Shown piece by piece: positions 43,781 to 55,636 of a stretch of 64,000 bases of DNA. Made by a program: the position numbers and the translations under genes. Source of the stretch: Clostridia bacterium (lineage in GTDB: Bacteria > Bacillota > Clostridia > Oscillospirales > CAG-272); assembly GCA_017411605.1 (NCBI GenBank), contig JAFQPR010000039.1, forward strand, positions 16,498 to 80,497, given 5' to 3'. The notes under the pieces are model-generated. The model saw only the letters and a list, made by a program, of their open reading frames with translations. It had not been told where the DNA came from and did not search any database. Each line of letters starts with the position of its first letter. The first letter of the stretch is position 1.

Positions 43781-45511
43781 ACGCAAATGAAAGGCAGAAT
43801 TAAAGGTTTTGTTTTTCCAACGGTAATAACGCTTATCTTTTTAGCGCTATACTATTATTTGGCTATACCCGCTATAAATCTTCGATCGGGTGGCTTCTGG
43901 GCTATGATCATATTTGCAGCTCTCGTATTTATGGGATGCTACATTTCATGGAATCATTCCACCTTCTTGAAGGAGATAGGCTCGTGGATAAAAGCGGTTG
44001 TAGTGGAAGATTCTAAGAAGAAGGGTAAAAAGAAAAAAACAAACGATTATGTTGTTGAGACCTCGGGAGTGCACATGCCTTCCATATCTAAAAAAATCAA
44101 GATAACTATTATCGTCATTGCGGCGGTTGTTATTTTAACTTTGCTTTTATGCTTCTTCACTTCGTCAAAACTTTTCAGAGCTAAGGCTTACCAGAAAATG
44201 CTTGACGTAACACCGGATTGCGATTTTTCAGCAGATATTGCTGAGATATCGATATCTCAGATACCGATTGTTGACAGAGATACTGCGGAGCGCCTCGGAT
44301 CGAGGAAAATAGGAGAGGTTGTTGAGCTTGTATCGCAGTTTAACGTATCGAGCTATTATTCTCAGATAAACTATAAGGATAAGCCCTTCAGAGTATCTCC
44401 TCTTGAATATGCGGATATTCTCAAGTGGATGTCGAATAAAGACGAAGGTATTCCGTATTACGTATCAATTGATATGGCGACGCAGGAAACCGAGCTTGTG
44501 AAGCTTGGCGAGGGAATAAAGTATTCGCCATCCGAATATTTTTCTCGTGACCTTAAGCGCCATATACGTTTTGCTTATCCCACGAAGATGTTCGAAAATC
44601 TTTCTTTTGAGATAGATGATAAAGGTCATCCTTATTGGGTAATGTCGTATTATACCTATACGATAGGAATTGTCGGCGGTAAGGATATATCAGGTATAAT
44701 TCTCGTTGATGCTGTAAGCGGAGAAATGACAGATTATTCTATAAATGAGATTCCGCAATGGATAGATCTCGCATACTCCGCAGAGATGGTCGTAAAGCAG
44801 GCAAACAATTATGGCTCGCTGAAAAACGGATTCCTTAACTCTATTTTCGTTCAGAAGGATGTAGTAGTAACGACCGAGGGATATAATTATATAGCGGTTG
44901 ACGATGACGTATGGCTTTATACAGGTATTACTTCGGTAGTTGCAGATGAATCGAACATCGGATTTATTCTCATCAATATGAGAACAAAAGAAGCAAAGAC
45001 CTATATGATAAACGGCGCTGAAGAATACTCGGCTATGGATTCCGCGGAAGGACAGATTCAGGAAAAAGGTTATACCGCTACCTTCCCGATACTTTTGAAC
45101 GTTGCGGACAGACCCACGTATTTTATCAGTCTAAAGGATAACGCGGGACTTGTCAAGGCATATGCCTTCGTTTCGGTTGCCGATTATCAGATAGTTGGCG
45201 TCGCAGATAAAATAGAGGATGCAAAAAACGAGTATCTGCGTATGCTCGGTATTGATATCACGGATGATAGCGAGATTGGTGAAACAGAGAAATTTAACGG
45301 AAAAGTATTGCAGATCGCTACAGCGGTAAAGGGTGGAAATACTCTTTATTATCTTATAATCGAAACCGGCGAAAGCAAGAGCGAAATATATACCGCTGAT
45401 ATAAGGATAAGCGATATACTTCCGTTCCTTAAGGTTGGCGACGAGGTCGACTTTGATGCTGATGCAAACAAGAAAATCAGCAATATAGATTTAGCAGAAA
45501 ACGGTGAATAA
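43745..45511 (+). CDS. Membrane protein of unknown function with large extracytoplasmic part
   Basis: A 588-residue protein I cannot place in a named family. It has two helices near residues 22-40 and 46-62, a Lys-rich cytoplasmic loop (KKKGKKKKT), a third helix near 122-145, and a beta-rich extracytoplasmic region of about 440 residues. The latter has motifs such as KGHPYWVMSYYTYTIGIVGGKD and VDAVSGEMTDYSI, which recall PepSY-like repeats. ATG 43745 has AAGGAG 6 bases upstream. ATG 43787 (MKGRIKGF) has an equally good site and may be the ancestral start. The first 14 residues come from the duplicated leader. ligA follows 15 bases later. Confidence 0.7.
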   Translation: MQDKINSILKRRTQMKGRIKGFVFPTVITLIFLALYYYLAIPAINLRSGGFWAMIIFAALVFMGCYISWNHSTFLKEIGSWIKAVVVEDSKKKGKKKKTNDYVVETSGVHMPSISKKIKITIIVIAAVVILTLLLCFFTSSKLFRAKAYQKMLDVTPDCDFSADIAEISISQIPIVDRDTAERLGSRKIGEVVELVSQFNVSSYYSQINYKDKPFRVSPLEYADILKWMSNKDEGIPYYVSIDMATQETELVKLGEGIKYSPSEYFSRDLKRHIRFAYPTKMFENLSFEIDDKGHPYWVMSYYTYTIGIVGGKDISGIILVDAVSGEMTDYSINEIPQWIDLAYSAEMVVKQANNYGSLKNGFLNSIFVQKDVVVTTEGYNYIAVDDDVWLYTGITSVVADESNIGFILINMRTKEAKTYMINGAEEYSAMDSAEGQIQEKGYTATFPILLNVADRPTYFISLKDNAGLVKAYAFVSVADYQIVGVADKIEDAKNEYLRMLGIDITDDSEIGETEKFNGKVLQIATAVKGGNTLYYLIIETGESKSEIYTADIRISDILPFLKVGDEVDFDADANKKISNIDLAENGE

Positions 45512-47536
<2,025 letters not shown>

Positions 47537-47574
47537 AATGTAAAATAATATTTTCATTTTGAAGCATTTAATAG

Positions 47575-47639
47575 AAAAAAACGGCTGGGATGAAGCTGAA
47601 CCCGAGAAAGGTATTCAGTTGCGTCCTGACCGTTTTTTT
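47575..47639. terminator. Bidirectional terminator between ligA and the nucleoside hydrolase
   Basis: AAAAAAACGG (47575-47584) pairs with CCGTTTTTTT (47630-47639); an inner GCTGAA/TTCAGT stem supports it. Confidence 0.8.
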
Positions 47640-47642
47640 GTA

Positions 47643-48575
47643 TTATTTAAAACATTTCATAAATTCCGATATCATACGTTCGCGATCGACTTCCTTTGCG
47701 AGCGTATGATTTTTTGCGAAGTCAAAAGTTGAATACGCATTATTATAAGCGGCTTTTGAATATGCCGAAACGTTAAGAGTGAGTCCTCTTGCAAATCCGT
47801 CGGTAATTACTGCTACGGGGGAGATTTCGCACTCGCAAATTCCGTGATCTTTTACGTAAAAAATAGCTAATGGATCGTGTAATACTCCTATTGATGAGCT
47901 CCAATCTTTCCATTTTTTGTAGATTTCCGAAACATATTTTTGCGCGTCGGATCCATTGGAATTTACAATACTTTTATCATTTTCTTCGTTGATCCTGAGT
48001 TTATGAGTAACGTCAGCTCCAAGACACTTTATATTATTTACGTTATCGAACATTATCTTTGCCGATTCGACGTCGCAAATAACGTTCCAATCCGAATATT
48101 GCTTGTAAAATGCGCCACCCATTATGACGAGCTCTTTTACGAGGTTCAGAGCCTCGCTGTCGCGCTCTATTACCTTTGCAATATTTGTAAAAGGCCCGAT
48201 CGCTATAACTGTTAGCTCGTCCTTGTATTTTCGACAGGAATTAATAATAAAATTTATAGCATCATCATTATCTGCGGAATCGGGCGCATACTCGGATAAT
48301 TCTATATCGGGCGTATATTGGCAGAGATCCGGATATTGCGCTTCGGCTTGCGCCAAGGGAGTGCCGTATCCTGCAAAAACGGGAACTCTTTCGTATCCTT
48401 TACCGTATAGCTTAAGAAGCTTTTTTGCTATTCTTGCTCTTTGAATCGTATTTTGAAAAACCGTTGTGATTCCGATAATATCAAAATCAAGCTCCATAGC
48501 GAAAAGAAGCGCAAAAGCATCATCTATATCATCACCTATATCGGTATCTATAATGACCTTAAGTTTTTTATTCAT
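47643..48575 (-). CDS. Nucleoside hydrolase (IunH family)
   Basis: Calcium-dependent N-ribohydrolase that splits nucleosides into base and ribose. The 310-residue protein carries the signature VIIDTDIGDDIDDAFAL at the N-terminus, ELVIMGGAFY near 148 and the active-site histidine region GVLHDPLAIFY near 235. Base preference cannot be assigned. ATG 48575 is chosen with AAGGCGG upstream. The start overlaps the stop of the RluA-type gene by 8 bases, so both are translated from one message. It is the last gene of the long minus-strand run. Confidence 0.9.
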   Translation of the reverse strand: MNKKLKVIIDTDIGDDIDDAFALLFAMELDFDIIGITTVFQNTIQRARIAKKLLKLYGKGYERVPVFAGYGTPLAQAEAQYPDLCQYTPDIELSEYAPDSADNDDAINFIINSCRKYKDELTVIAIGPFTNIAKVIERDSEALNLVKELVIMGGAFYKQYSDWNVICDVESAKIMFDNVNNIKCLGADVTHKLRINEENDKSIVNSNGSDAQKYVSEIYKKWKDWSSSIGVLHDPLAIFYVKDHGICECEISPVAVITDGFARGLTLNVSAYSKAAYNNAYSTFDFAKNHTLAKEVDRERMISEFMKCFK

Positions 48576-49425
48576 TTTCAAAGTCCGCCTTTGATGTAAG
48601 TATCATCCGCTCTTTTGTAAACGGATGCGTGAATTCTATACTTGTCGCGTGAAGCTTATAGGTTTTGTCACCGTTTCGCTCACCGTAGAGAAAATCGTTG
48701 CGCAAGGGATGACCTATGTGAGCCATATGTACGCGGATCTGGTGAGTTCTGCCCGTATGCAAGGTTATCTCACAGAGTGAATCTCCGTTCTCAAGTATCT
48801 TTTTAACCGTATATTCGGTTACAGCGTGCTTGCCGGAGTCGCAAACAATACGCTTTATATTTCCCTCAGCTTCGCGGTCAATAGGAGCATCTATTATAGC
48901 GTGATCAGGTGAGGGAACACCGGTTACGATTGCGGAGTATTTCTTTATGTAACCGCCTGACTTCATTTCGCGGGAAAGCTTATCTGCGCTTATCGGGTCT
49001 TTCGCTATTATTACTATACCGCTTGTATCTCTATCCAGCCTGTTTATTGAACGAAAAACGAAGCTGCGTGGTGCAAAATAAGCCATAACACCTTCGGCAA
49101 GTGTCGGAAGACTGTTTCCTCTTGACGGGTGAGTGGGCATACCGTAAGGCTTATTAACCGCAATAAGATAGTCGTCTTCGTAAATTATATCAAGAGGAAT
49201 ATCAATCGCTCGGATATTCTCACTGTTTTTTTCGGGAAGAACGACCAAAACAGTGTCGTCCGTATGAACGATAGCACGCATATGAACGTTTTCACCGTTT
49301 ATAAAGACACCGCCGAACTTTACTCTTTTAACAAGTGTTACGGATAACTCCATAACGCGTTTCAAGTATTCGGAAATTTTCATTCCGTTATATTCCGTCG
49401 TGACTTTTTTAGATATTTCCTTCAT
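48568..49425 (-). CDS. RluA-family pseudouridine synthase
   Basis: Converts uridine to pseudouridine in rRNA or tRNA. The 285-residue protein has an S4-like N-terminal part (ISEYLKRVMELSVTLVKRVKFGG split), the catalytic motif INRLDRDTSGIVIIAKD with the essential Asp, GRTHQIRVHMAHIGHPL and a short C-terminal strand region. The specific RNA position cannot be told. It overlaps the downstream nucleoside hydrolase by 8 bases. Confidence 0.92.
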   Translation of the reverse strand: MKEISKKVTTEYNGMKISEYLKRVMELSVTLVKRVKFGGVFINGENVHMRAIVHTDDTVLVVLPEKNSENIRAIDIPLDIIYEDDYLIAVNKPYGMPTHPSRGNSLPTLAEGVMAYFAPRSFVFRSINRLDRDTSGIVIIAKDPISADKLSREMKSGGYIKKYSAIVTGVPSPDHAIIDAPIDREAEGNIKRIVCDSGKHAVTEYTVKKILENGDSLCEITLHTGRTHQIRVHMAHIGHPLRNDFLYGERNGDKTYKLHATSIEFTHPFTKERMILTSKADFENE

Positions 49426-49497
49426 AAATCTGCAATCCTCGTTATGCTAATTTGCAAAAACGGTATCTGCGGTACACAATAGCTTCAATCCGGATTT

Positions 49498-50781
49498 TCA
49501 AAGGTGTCCGCCATCTATTTCCGTGGCGTTTTTTCCATGGATAATGACAGTCTTATCCTCGGGAACATACTCGTCCGGAAAGTGTACCATAATATTCTCG
49601 GCTGTAAGCTTTGATTGCAATAGCTTTATATCTACGTTTGCTATACCGCATCCTTCGTCGATAGCCTGGCATGCGGCAATAGCGATAGCCTGACCTGTTA
49701 TGATAGCGGGAGGAATAACTCTTATAAGATCCCAGCCGTATCCGGTTGCGGAAGCACTTCTGCCTGCAGTTCCGATATTAGGATAGTCCTTTCTGCAGAG
49801 TGCTCTGAGCGGAACTTCAAAAAGGTGATCTCTATGTTCAAAATCGTTTATTGCTCCAACTGAATCGTCAAAGTGACGGTAAGCATCATTTACTGTAAAA
49901 TCATAATCACCGTTTAAATGGCAGGTAGTTCGGAATTGAGGCATATGCGGAATTGTAGCTACGTCGCGCGAGTTTTTATCTTTCGTAGCCTTGAGCTTTT
50001 CAAGCATGACCTTTTGATTTGTAACAAGGTAATCAGTGACATCTTCAACCGTGGTACCCGACCAGCGGGGAACACCTTCGGGCTGCCTGTCGCCCCAAAG
50101 ACTTGCGCCATAACCGCCGATACCCGAATACGCATCGCGTATGTTCCCGCTCTCGGCAGCTTTTTTACATCCTTCGAGAGTTATCTGTTTGCAGGAATAC
50201 GTAGCAAAATTCTGTCCTTTTGTATGGGGAACGCCGACCGCTCTCAGCACGTCAAGATCACCCGTTGTATCGATAAGCATTTTGCATCCGTAAAACTCTG
50301 TTCCGGATTTGCTGACGGTAACAACGCCAATGCATTTTTTACCGTCCATAACAGCTTCTGTTGCAACACAGTCATATAGAAGATCGGCTCCGCTTGCGAG
50401 CAGATCTTCGGTCATTTGCATAGCGAAAATATAAGGAGAAAATCTATTCGTATATCTTTTGAGTGTGGGCTCTTTGGGATCGCCGTTTTTCCATTCCGAC
50501 GGAATTGTATCATATCCGTAAAGCGTGCTTTCTCTGACCCATTTTTCGCAAAGTCCGAATATTATCTGCTTACCGCGTCCGTTACAGAGCGGAACAAATA
50601 AATTTATAAGACCCAGTGTGGCAAGTCCGCCAAGAATAGTAGATTTTTCAAGCAATAAAGTGGATTTTCCGCATTTTGCTGCGCTAATAGCTGCGGCAAC
50701 GCCCGCAACGCCTCCGCCACAAACAATAACGTCGTATTCCTTTTTAACGGTAAGAGTTTTCGATAATGTAAGAGTACTCAT
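49498..50781 (-). CDS. FAD-dependent oxidoreductase (PF12831-like)
   Basis: A 427-residue flavoprotein. The FAD-binding GGGVAGVAAAISAAKCGKS lies near the N-terminus, LLLEKSTILGGLAT follows, and MLIDTTGDLDVLRAVGVPH marks the second FAD contact. A C-terminal block AGRSASATGYGWDLIRVIPP ends the fold. The substrate is unknown; members of this group include dehydrogenases for sugars, steroids and others. ATG 50781 has AGAGG upstream; an in-frame start at 50814 lacks one. It is 76 bases downstream of the decarboxylase, on the same strand. Confidence 0.82.
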   Translation of the reverse strand: MSTLTLSKTLTVKKEYDVIVCGGGVAGVAAAISAAKCGKSTLLLEKSTILGGLATLGLINLFVPLCNGRGKQIIFGLCEKWVRESTLYGYDTIPSEWKNGDPKEPTLKRYTNRFSPYIFAMQMTEDLLASGADLLYDCVATEAVMDGKKCIGVVTVSKSGTEFYGCKMLIDTTGDLDVLRAVGVPHTKGQNFATYSCKQITLEGCKKAAESGNIRDAYSGIGGYGASLWGDRQPEGVPRWSGTTVEDVTDYLVTNQKVMLEKLKATKDKNSRDVATIPHMPQFRTTCHLNGDYDFTVNDAYRHFDDSVGAINDFEHRDHLFEVPLRALCRKDYPNIGTAGRSASATGYGWDLIRVIPPAIITGQAIAIAACQAIDEGCGIANVDIKLLQSKLTAENIMVHFPDEYVPEDKTVIIHGKNATEIDGGHL

Positions 50782-50857
50782 TGTTATACCTCTGAAAAGT
50801 TTTGTATCTTTCACCGGGCGGGAAGAGAATTAATCCAATCCAAAACAAAGGATAATA

Positions 50858-52288
50858 TTAATTATCCAGCACGTTTATATTGCCGTTTTCCATAAGTCCG
50901 CTGACTGTACAGCCTTTATCGGCGGCATAAACGATATGTTCTATTATTTCTTTTGTGATAAGTTCACCAGGCGCGAGAATCGGTATTCCGGGAGGATAGC
51001 ACATTACAGAGTCGGCGGATATCATACCGTCAGATGCGCTAATGTGCACGTTTTTTTTCTTAGAGTAGAAAGCTTGTCTTGGAGAAACTACGGTAATCGG
51101 AGAAATGTATTCATAGTTAAAACGCGAGCTTTCCTTTTTTGCGTATTTCTCGCGGAGATCGTAAAGCGCATCCGCAAGCTTAATATGGTCATCCTCCGTG
51201 TCACCGATAGCGCAGAGCGCAAGGATATTACCCATATCTCCGAATTCAAGCTGTATATTATATTTATCGCGCAAAATCGTGTAGACCTCTATTCCCGCAA
51301 GACCTATAGTAAAGGTGTTTACTGAAATTTTGGTAAGATCAAAGTCAAATATTTGATCCTTATCAATTATTTCTTCGCCAAAGGCGTAGTATCCGCCCAT
51401 AGCGTTGATTTTTTTGCGCGTTTTAATTGCCATTTCGGTAATTTTGTTTATTTTTGCTCGTCCCTCGGTTGCAAGATATGAACGGGCAAGGTCGAGAGAA
51501 GCGAGCAAGAGATATGATGCGCTCGTTGTCATAGTAAGACCTATGATATTTCTTACGTGCTCGGGATCAATATTTTTTCCCGAGAGCAAAATGGAGCTTT
51601 GAGTAAGTGATCCGCCCGTTTTGTGCATACTGACTGCTGCCATATCCGCGCCTACGTGCATTGCTGCCGCGGGAAGTCCTTCACCGAAATAAAAGTGAGT
51701 TCCGTGAGCTTCATCGGCGAGAACGAGCATTCCGTTTTCGTGAGCGATTTCTACGACCTTTCGAATATCCGTGCAAATACCGTAATACGTAGGATTATTT
51801 ACAAGGATCGCCTTCGCATCGGGATTGTCTCTAATGCATTTTTTGATATCAGAGATACGCATACCGAGTGAAATTCCTATAGAAGGATGCACCGACGGAT
51901 TTATATAAACAGGTACGGCGCCCGCTAAAATAACCGCATTTATAACGCTATAGTGAACGTTGCGCGGAAGAATGATCTTTTCTCCGGGAGCGCAAGCACT
52001 CATAACCATAGTCTGCACGGACGCAGTCGTTCCTCCTACCATAAAGTAAGCGTTTTCCGCGCCGAATGCATCGGCGGCAAGCATTTCTGCCTCGCGGATA
52101 ACGCCCCTGGGCTGGCAGAGGTAATCTATGCTTTTTCTTGAGTTTTTATCAAGTAATAAGCATTCCTTGCCGAAATAATCGGCAAGGAATGAAAGTCTGC
52201 CTTTGTGTCCGGGAACGTCAAAGGCTATCACTTCTTTTTTTGCCTCAGCTAAAAGCGCATCGGCAAGAGGTGTTAAAAATTGGTTCAT
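50858..52288 (-). CDS. Orn/Lys/Arg decarboxylase family PLP enzyme
   Basis: A 476-residue PLP enzyme of the fold III-like bacterial decarboxylases. Motifs in order are FDVPGHKGR, VGGTTASVQTMVMS, NPTYYGICTDI, LADEAHGTHFYFG and the Schiff-base lysine in SMHKTGGSLTQSS, followed by the C-terminal domain with VMCYPPGIPILAPGE. Such enzymes make putrescine, cadaverine or agmatine from basic amino acids; which one is not clear. The family link to polyamines fits the potABCD importer at 31-35 kb. It begins 5 bases after the YkgJ-type gene. Confidence 0.88.
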   Translation of the reverse strand: MNQFLTPLADALLAEAKKEVIAFDVPGHKGRLSFLADYFGKECLLLDKNSRKSIDYLCQPRGVIREAEMLAADAFGAENAYFMVGGTTASVQTMVMSACAPGEKIILPRNVHYSVINAVILAGAVPVYINPSVHPSIGISLGMRISDIKKCIRDNPDAKAILVNNPTYYGICTDIRKVVEIAHENGMLVLADEAHGTHFYFGEGLPAAAMHVGADMAAVSMHKTGGSLTQSSILLSGKNIDPEHVRNIIGLTMTTSASYLLLASLDLARSYLATEGRAKINKITEMAIKTRKKINAMGGYYAFGEEIIDKDQIFDFDLTKISVNTFTIGLAGIEVYTILRDKYNIQLEFGDMGNILALCAIGDTEDDHIKLADALYDLREKYAKKESSRFNYEYISPITVVSPRQAFYSKKKNVHISASDGMISADSVMCYPPGIPILAPGELITKEIIEHIVYAADKGCTVSGLMENGNINVLDN

Positions 52289-52293
52289 TGATA

Positions 52294-52794
52294 TTAGTTA
52301 TCACTTTCTGCTTTCGTATAAAACTTCAGCCAGAATTCGTACATTTTTTTTGCCGCATCGAGCGCGTATTGGCAGTTTTCTATTTCTGTCCAGTAGTCAT
52401 CCGAAAATCCTTCGCAATCTATTGCGCAAAGTCCGGAAAACATATCGAAATAGAAGGGAAATGCCTTGCATAGTGTAGGTTTGATGTCATTTATTGTGCA
52501 TAGACCGTTGCATAGTGCCTTGCACGTTCCGTCCTTCTCAAGAGCCATTTTATAATATTTCTTTCCCATATGCTCGGATACAGCCTCTTCAATCAGCTCG
52601 GCATGACCTGAAGAATAAATTTTATTGTAATCCTCATCGGTTAAAACGATTTCCTCAAATGGGCGCTCGTCAATGCTGGTTAAATTAGAGGTTATACCTG
52701 CAAAAGGACCGCAGCAGCTGCTTTGGCAAAGATGCATTCTGCAGGAGAAGTTGATCATACCGTCTTTTATTTTAACGGAATTTTTTTTATTCAT
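52294..52794 (-). CDS. YkgJ-family cysteine-cluster protein
   Basis: A 166-residue protein with the metal-binding cysteines of the YkgJ/CxxCxxCC family: FSCRMHLCQSSCCGPF near residue 16, CKALCNGLCTINDIKPTLCKAFPF (split) near 92, and CAIDCEGF near 122. Such proteins are thought to bind zinc or an iron-sulfur cluster; their role is mostly unknown. The N-terminal cluster has spacing C-x4-C-x3-CC, slightly different from the name-giving pattern. The ATG lies inside the last codons of the TIR gene (8-base overlap), so translation is probably coupled to it. Confidence 0.82.
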   Translation of the reverse strand: MNKKNSVKIKDGMINFSCRMHLCQSSCCGPFAGITSNLTSIDERPFEEIVLTDEDYNKIYSSGHAELIEEAVSEHMGKKYYKMALEKDGTCKALCNGLCTINDIKPTLCKAFPFYFDMFSGLCAIDCEGFSDDYWTEIENCQYALDAAKKMYEFWLKFYTKAESDN

Positions 52795-55456
52795 TGTTTT
52801 TCTCTTTCGCTTTTGACAAAATATCTATAAATCTATCGCATCTTATGAGGAGCGGCTCAATCATCCAATCCTTGAGCTCGCTGGAATTGCGATATTTTGG
52901 AATACAGTAATAGTCGTATATTTCTAAGGTTTTTGATGTAAGAATATGGCTGAGCCTGGATTTTTTACGTCCTTTTCCACGTATCAATTCATAACCTACG
53001 ATGGCAATATTATCACGTTTAATACGAGTTTCCTTTACCGACGTTACTATAGGGAATATGCATTTTGAGAAATCTGCATTTTCGTCGTTGAAATAGTTAT
53101 GTATTTCGGACGCTTCCTTTGATAAAGTCGAGCCATATTTTAAAAATGCGTAGAAGTTTGCTACTGCAAGCTTAAAGCTGCCTTCGTAAAATTCAGGAGC
53201 AACAACTCTTCCGTCGTTACGTGAAAGCGTTTCATAGTCCGATATAATGCACTCATCAAGCTCAGATTCAGTAGAGGAATGATAATCGATGAAAACATCC
53301 TCATCTCCTATGCACTTACGTATCCTTTTCGCATACGCGCGCTCTTTATCAACATTTGGGTGAAGATTTGCAACCTTAGGCAGATAATCCTTTATCGGCT
53401 CTTTTTCGAGATTTATCGGAATAATGAACATTGATTGCTTGGTAGGATCACTCGGATATTTTTTTGCTCTCCAAAGATGAGCGTGCTCTATTTCCATTGC
53501 AACCGCTTCTTTTCCTACTGATTTTTCACTGACGAATGCGACAACCAGCTTACACTCATCTCTGTCCATTGCATCCTCAGCTACTTTCTGCCAATTCTGT
53601 CCATGGTGAATATCGCTTTCATCAAAGAAGAATTTTAATCCCATTTTTCTCCAACGGTCAATGATGGGCTTTACCTTATCATAATCCTCGTGAGCATAGC
53701 TGACGAATATTCCGTAACCGGTAGATCCTTTTGAAAGACGTGAGGTTTGGGGATTATTGATCTTTGATAAAATATCCTTCTTCGAAAATTTCAGATAGCG
53801 CGTAGCGTTCAGACCGATACCGCTACGGCCGAGAAGCTCCTCGAGATGAGGAAGACTCTCACTGCGCGCAGAAATTTCTATAAAAGCATCAAAAAGTTGC
53901 TCAAGCGTGTGCCCTGCAGAAATATACTTTGGAGCAATAAGCTCGACATCACTGAAGTATTTTTCCTCGTCAAACGGAACTGTGTTTTCGAGGAGGGCAG
54001 AGTAAAATACACACATTGTTTCAAGAAGCTGAATGAGATCGTTTTCTACCGTTGATTCATCATTGTCAAGCATATCGTAATAATCGTCAATTGATAGAAT
54101 TGTTTCAACGTCAGCAAAAAGATTATTGCTTCTGATTCCTGCTGCCTGAAGAATGTAGAAGGTTTTCCATTCTGCGTGAATTTCAAGCGTGCGACGAAGA
54201 TAAGTCGGTGATTTCTTAGCTACGATATGTGTTAATTTATCAAGCGTGACGGATATTTTTCTCTCGCATATTTCTATGTATCGCTTGTATGCTTCACCAT
54301 CTATAACTCCGCTATCGGTGAGCGCGCTAAGGTAAAGATCAAATATTTTATCTGAGCTCCAATCCATATCTTCGGGGGTATACATTATACAACGCACCGT
54401 TTTGAAAAGTCCCTCGGTTAAGAAGAGCTCAAACAGTATGCTGTTAAGATCCTTTACTTTGATTATAGGATATTTTGCTACTGCCTCGTAAAGATCTGTG
54501 TCTGCAAATACGAGCAACAATCTTTCTCGAATATCTATTTCTTTTTCAAACTCGATATTAGTTATTTTGCAGCAATTGAGTAAAACGTTCTCAGTTGCGT
54601 CAACCATCTTGTTGAGAAATTTCAAGTCGCACCAGCAATCATCCATAGAATACCAATTTGTATTGATATTAGCTGTCTTACATATAAGAGTAAGGCTTTC
54701 GTTAGACTTAAGTCTGCGGCATAATCTTCTTTCGTCGATATCTGTATCAAGCTTATCAAGACGTACGGTATCAAAGAAAAGCTCATTATTGGTTTCTCCT
54801 TTTGAAACCGCGCAGAGTATGTAGCAATCATCTGTAACTTTTTCAACAGGTTCGCCTATGGGATTGTTTTTGAAACTCAAAAATGAAACGAACGGAGAGG
54901 CTTTGATTGATAGCTTAGCGTCAGACGTTGTTATTTCAAATTTCATCGTTTTTTCAACGAAAGAAGTGTTTTTGAGTAACGGAAGTGCTTCAAGAACGTC
55001 AAGAAAAAGATTTCTGCTTATCGAATTGAGCATTGCCCGCGAGTTTTCCATAGTTACAGGCTCGTATGCTTTGTGAATCTTTATCAGCAGCTCGCGAGTA
55101 GACTGTGTAAACAAATTATAGTCTACGCATTCAGAGGAGGTTATGAAGTAGCTGAAAATATCGCCCTCGGATGAGAAGCCATCATCGCTGTCAGTGTCCC
55201 ACATACGGAGTATTGGTTTCATAACCTTATCCGATAAATCAATTTCTTTTAAAGTTTTACCATTTTGCTGCGCGTTAGCAAAGCAGTAGGCTTGAGTTAG
55301 ACCAAAATAGAATAGGAGAACCACACGAGTCAACCGGGGAAGATCATAATCTATTTCATACCAATAATCGGGATTCTCTAAATTATCTCCAAAGATGAAA
55401 GGCATCAAAGATTCATCGATGACGTTTCGCTCCTTGAGCTTCTTTAAAAAGTTCAT
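52787..55456 (-). CDS. Large TIR-domain protein
   Basis: An 889-residue soluble protein. Residues 1-580 are largely helical and match nothing I know. Residues about 582-692 form a TIR domain: GYGIFVSYAHEDYDKV (first strand and box 1), FFDESDIHHGQNW (BB-loop region), LVVAFVSEKSVGKEAVAMEIEHAH and FIIPINLE. Glu655 in AMEIEHA aligns with the NAD-cleaving glutamate. The last 200 residues are another unassigned domain, ending near a helix KDWMIEPLLIRCDRFID. AAGGA precedes the ATG. It lies 180 bases downstream of the KGGSGR ATPase and is part of the same minus-strand run. It is most simply read as the effector of that operon, but this is inference. Confidence 0.82.
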   Translation of the reverse strand: MNFLKKLKERNVIDESLMPFIFGDNLENPDYWYEIDYDLPRLTRVVLLFYFGLTQAYCFANAQQNGKTLKEIDLSDKVMKPILRMWDTDSDDGFSSEGDIFSYFITSSECVDYNLFTQSTRELLIKIHKAYEPVTMENSRAMLNSISRNLFLDVLEALPLLKNTSFVEKTMKFEITTSDAKLSIKASPFVSFLSFKNNPIGEPVEKVTDDCYILCAVSKGETNNELFFDTVRLDKLDTDIDERRLCRRLKSNESLTLICKTANINTNWYSMDDCWCDLKFLNKMVDATENVLLNCCKITNIEFEKEIDIRERLLLVFADTDLYEAVAKYPIIKVKDLNSILFELFLTEGLFKTVRCIMYTPEDMDWSSDKIFDLYLSALTDSGVIDGEAYKRYIEICERKISVTLDKLTHIVAKKSPTYLRRTLEIHAEWKTFYILQAAGIRSNNLFADVETILSIDDYYDMLDNDESTVENDLIQLLETMCVFYSALLENTVPFDEEKYFSDVELIAPKYISAGHTLEQLFDAFIEISARSESLPHLEELLGRSGIGLNATRYLKFSKKDILSKINNPQTSRLSKGSTGYGIFVSYAHEDYDKVKPIIDRWRKMGLKFFFDESDIHHGQNWQKVAEDAMDRDECKLVVAFVSEKSVGKEAVAMEIEHAHLWRAKKYPSDPTKQSMFIIPINLEKEPIKDYLPKVANLHPNVDKERAYAKRIRKCIGDEDVFIDYHSSTESELDECIISDYETLSRNDGRVVAPEFYEGSFKLAVANFYAFLKYGSTLSKEASEIHNYFNDENADFSKCIFPIVTSVKETRIKRDNIAIVGYELIRGKGRKKSRLSHILTSKTLEIYDYYCIPKYRNSSELKDWMIEPLLIRCDRFIDILSKAKEKNNE

Positions 55457-55636
55457 ATATTTTCCTTTTTAATGCAGTCCGCAACTGTATAGTCATAATT
55501 TGCCGCATTGTACTAATATTTTATATTATTTGCGCCTCGAAATTTGTTAAAATTCGTATGGCACCGCTTTGAAAAGTAAATTTTAGTGCTTTTAATCGAT
55601 TTTGTTTACGAAAAGATAGGATTGTAATTATGTATA

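Noticed and set aside
55457-55636. Separate promoter for the large TIR gene in the 180-base gap
   Set aside because: Only a weak TTAACA / TATAAA pair with 19-base spacing is visible, and no terminator follows the ATPase gene; read-through from the operon promoter is the simpler reading, though an extra promoter cannot be excluded.
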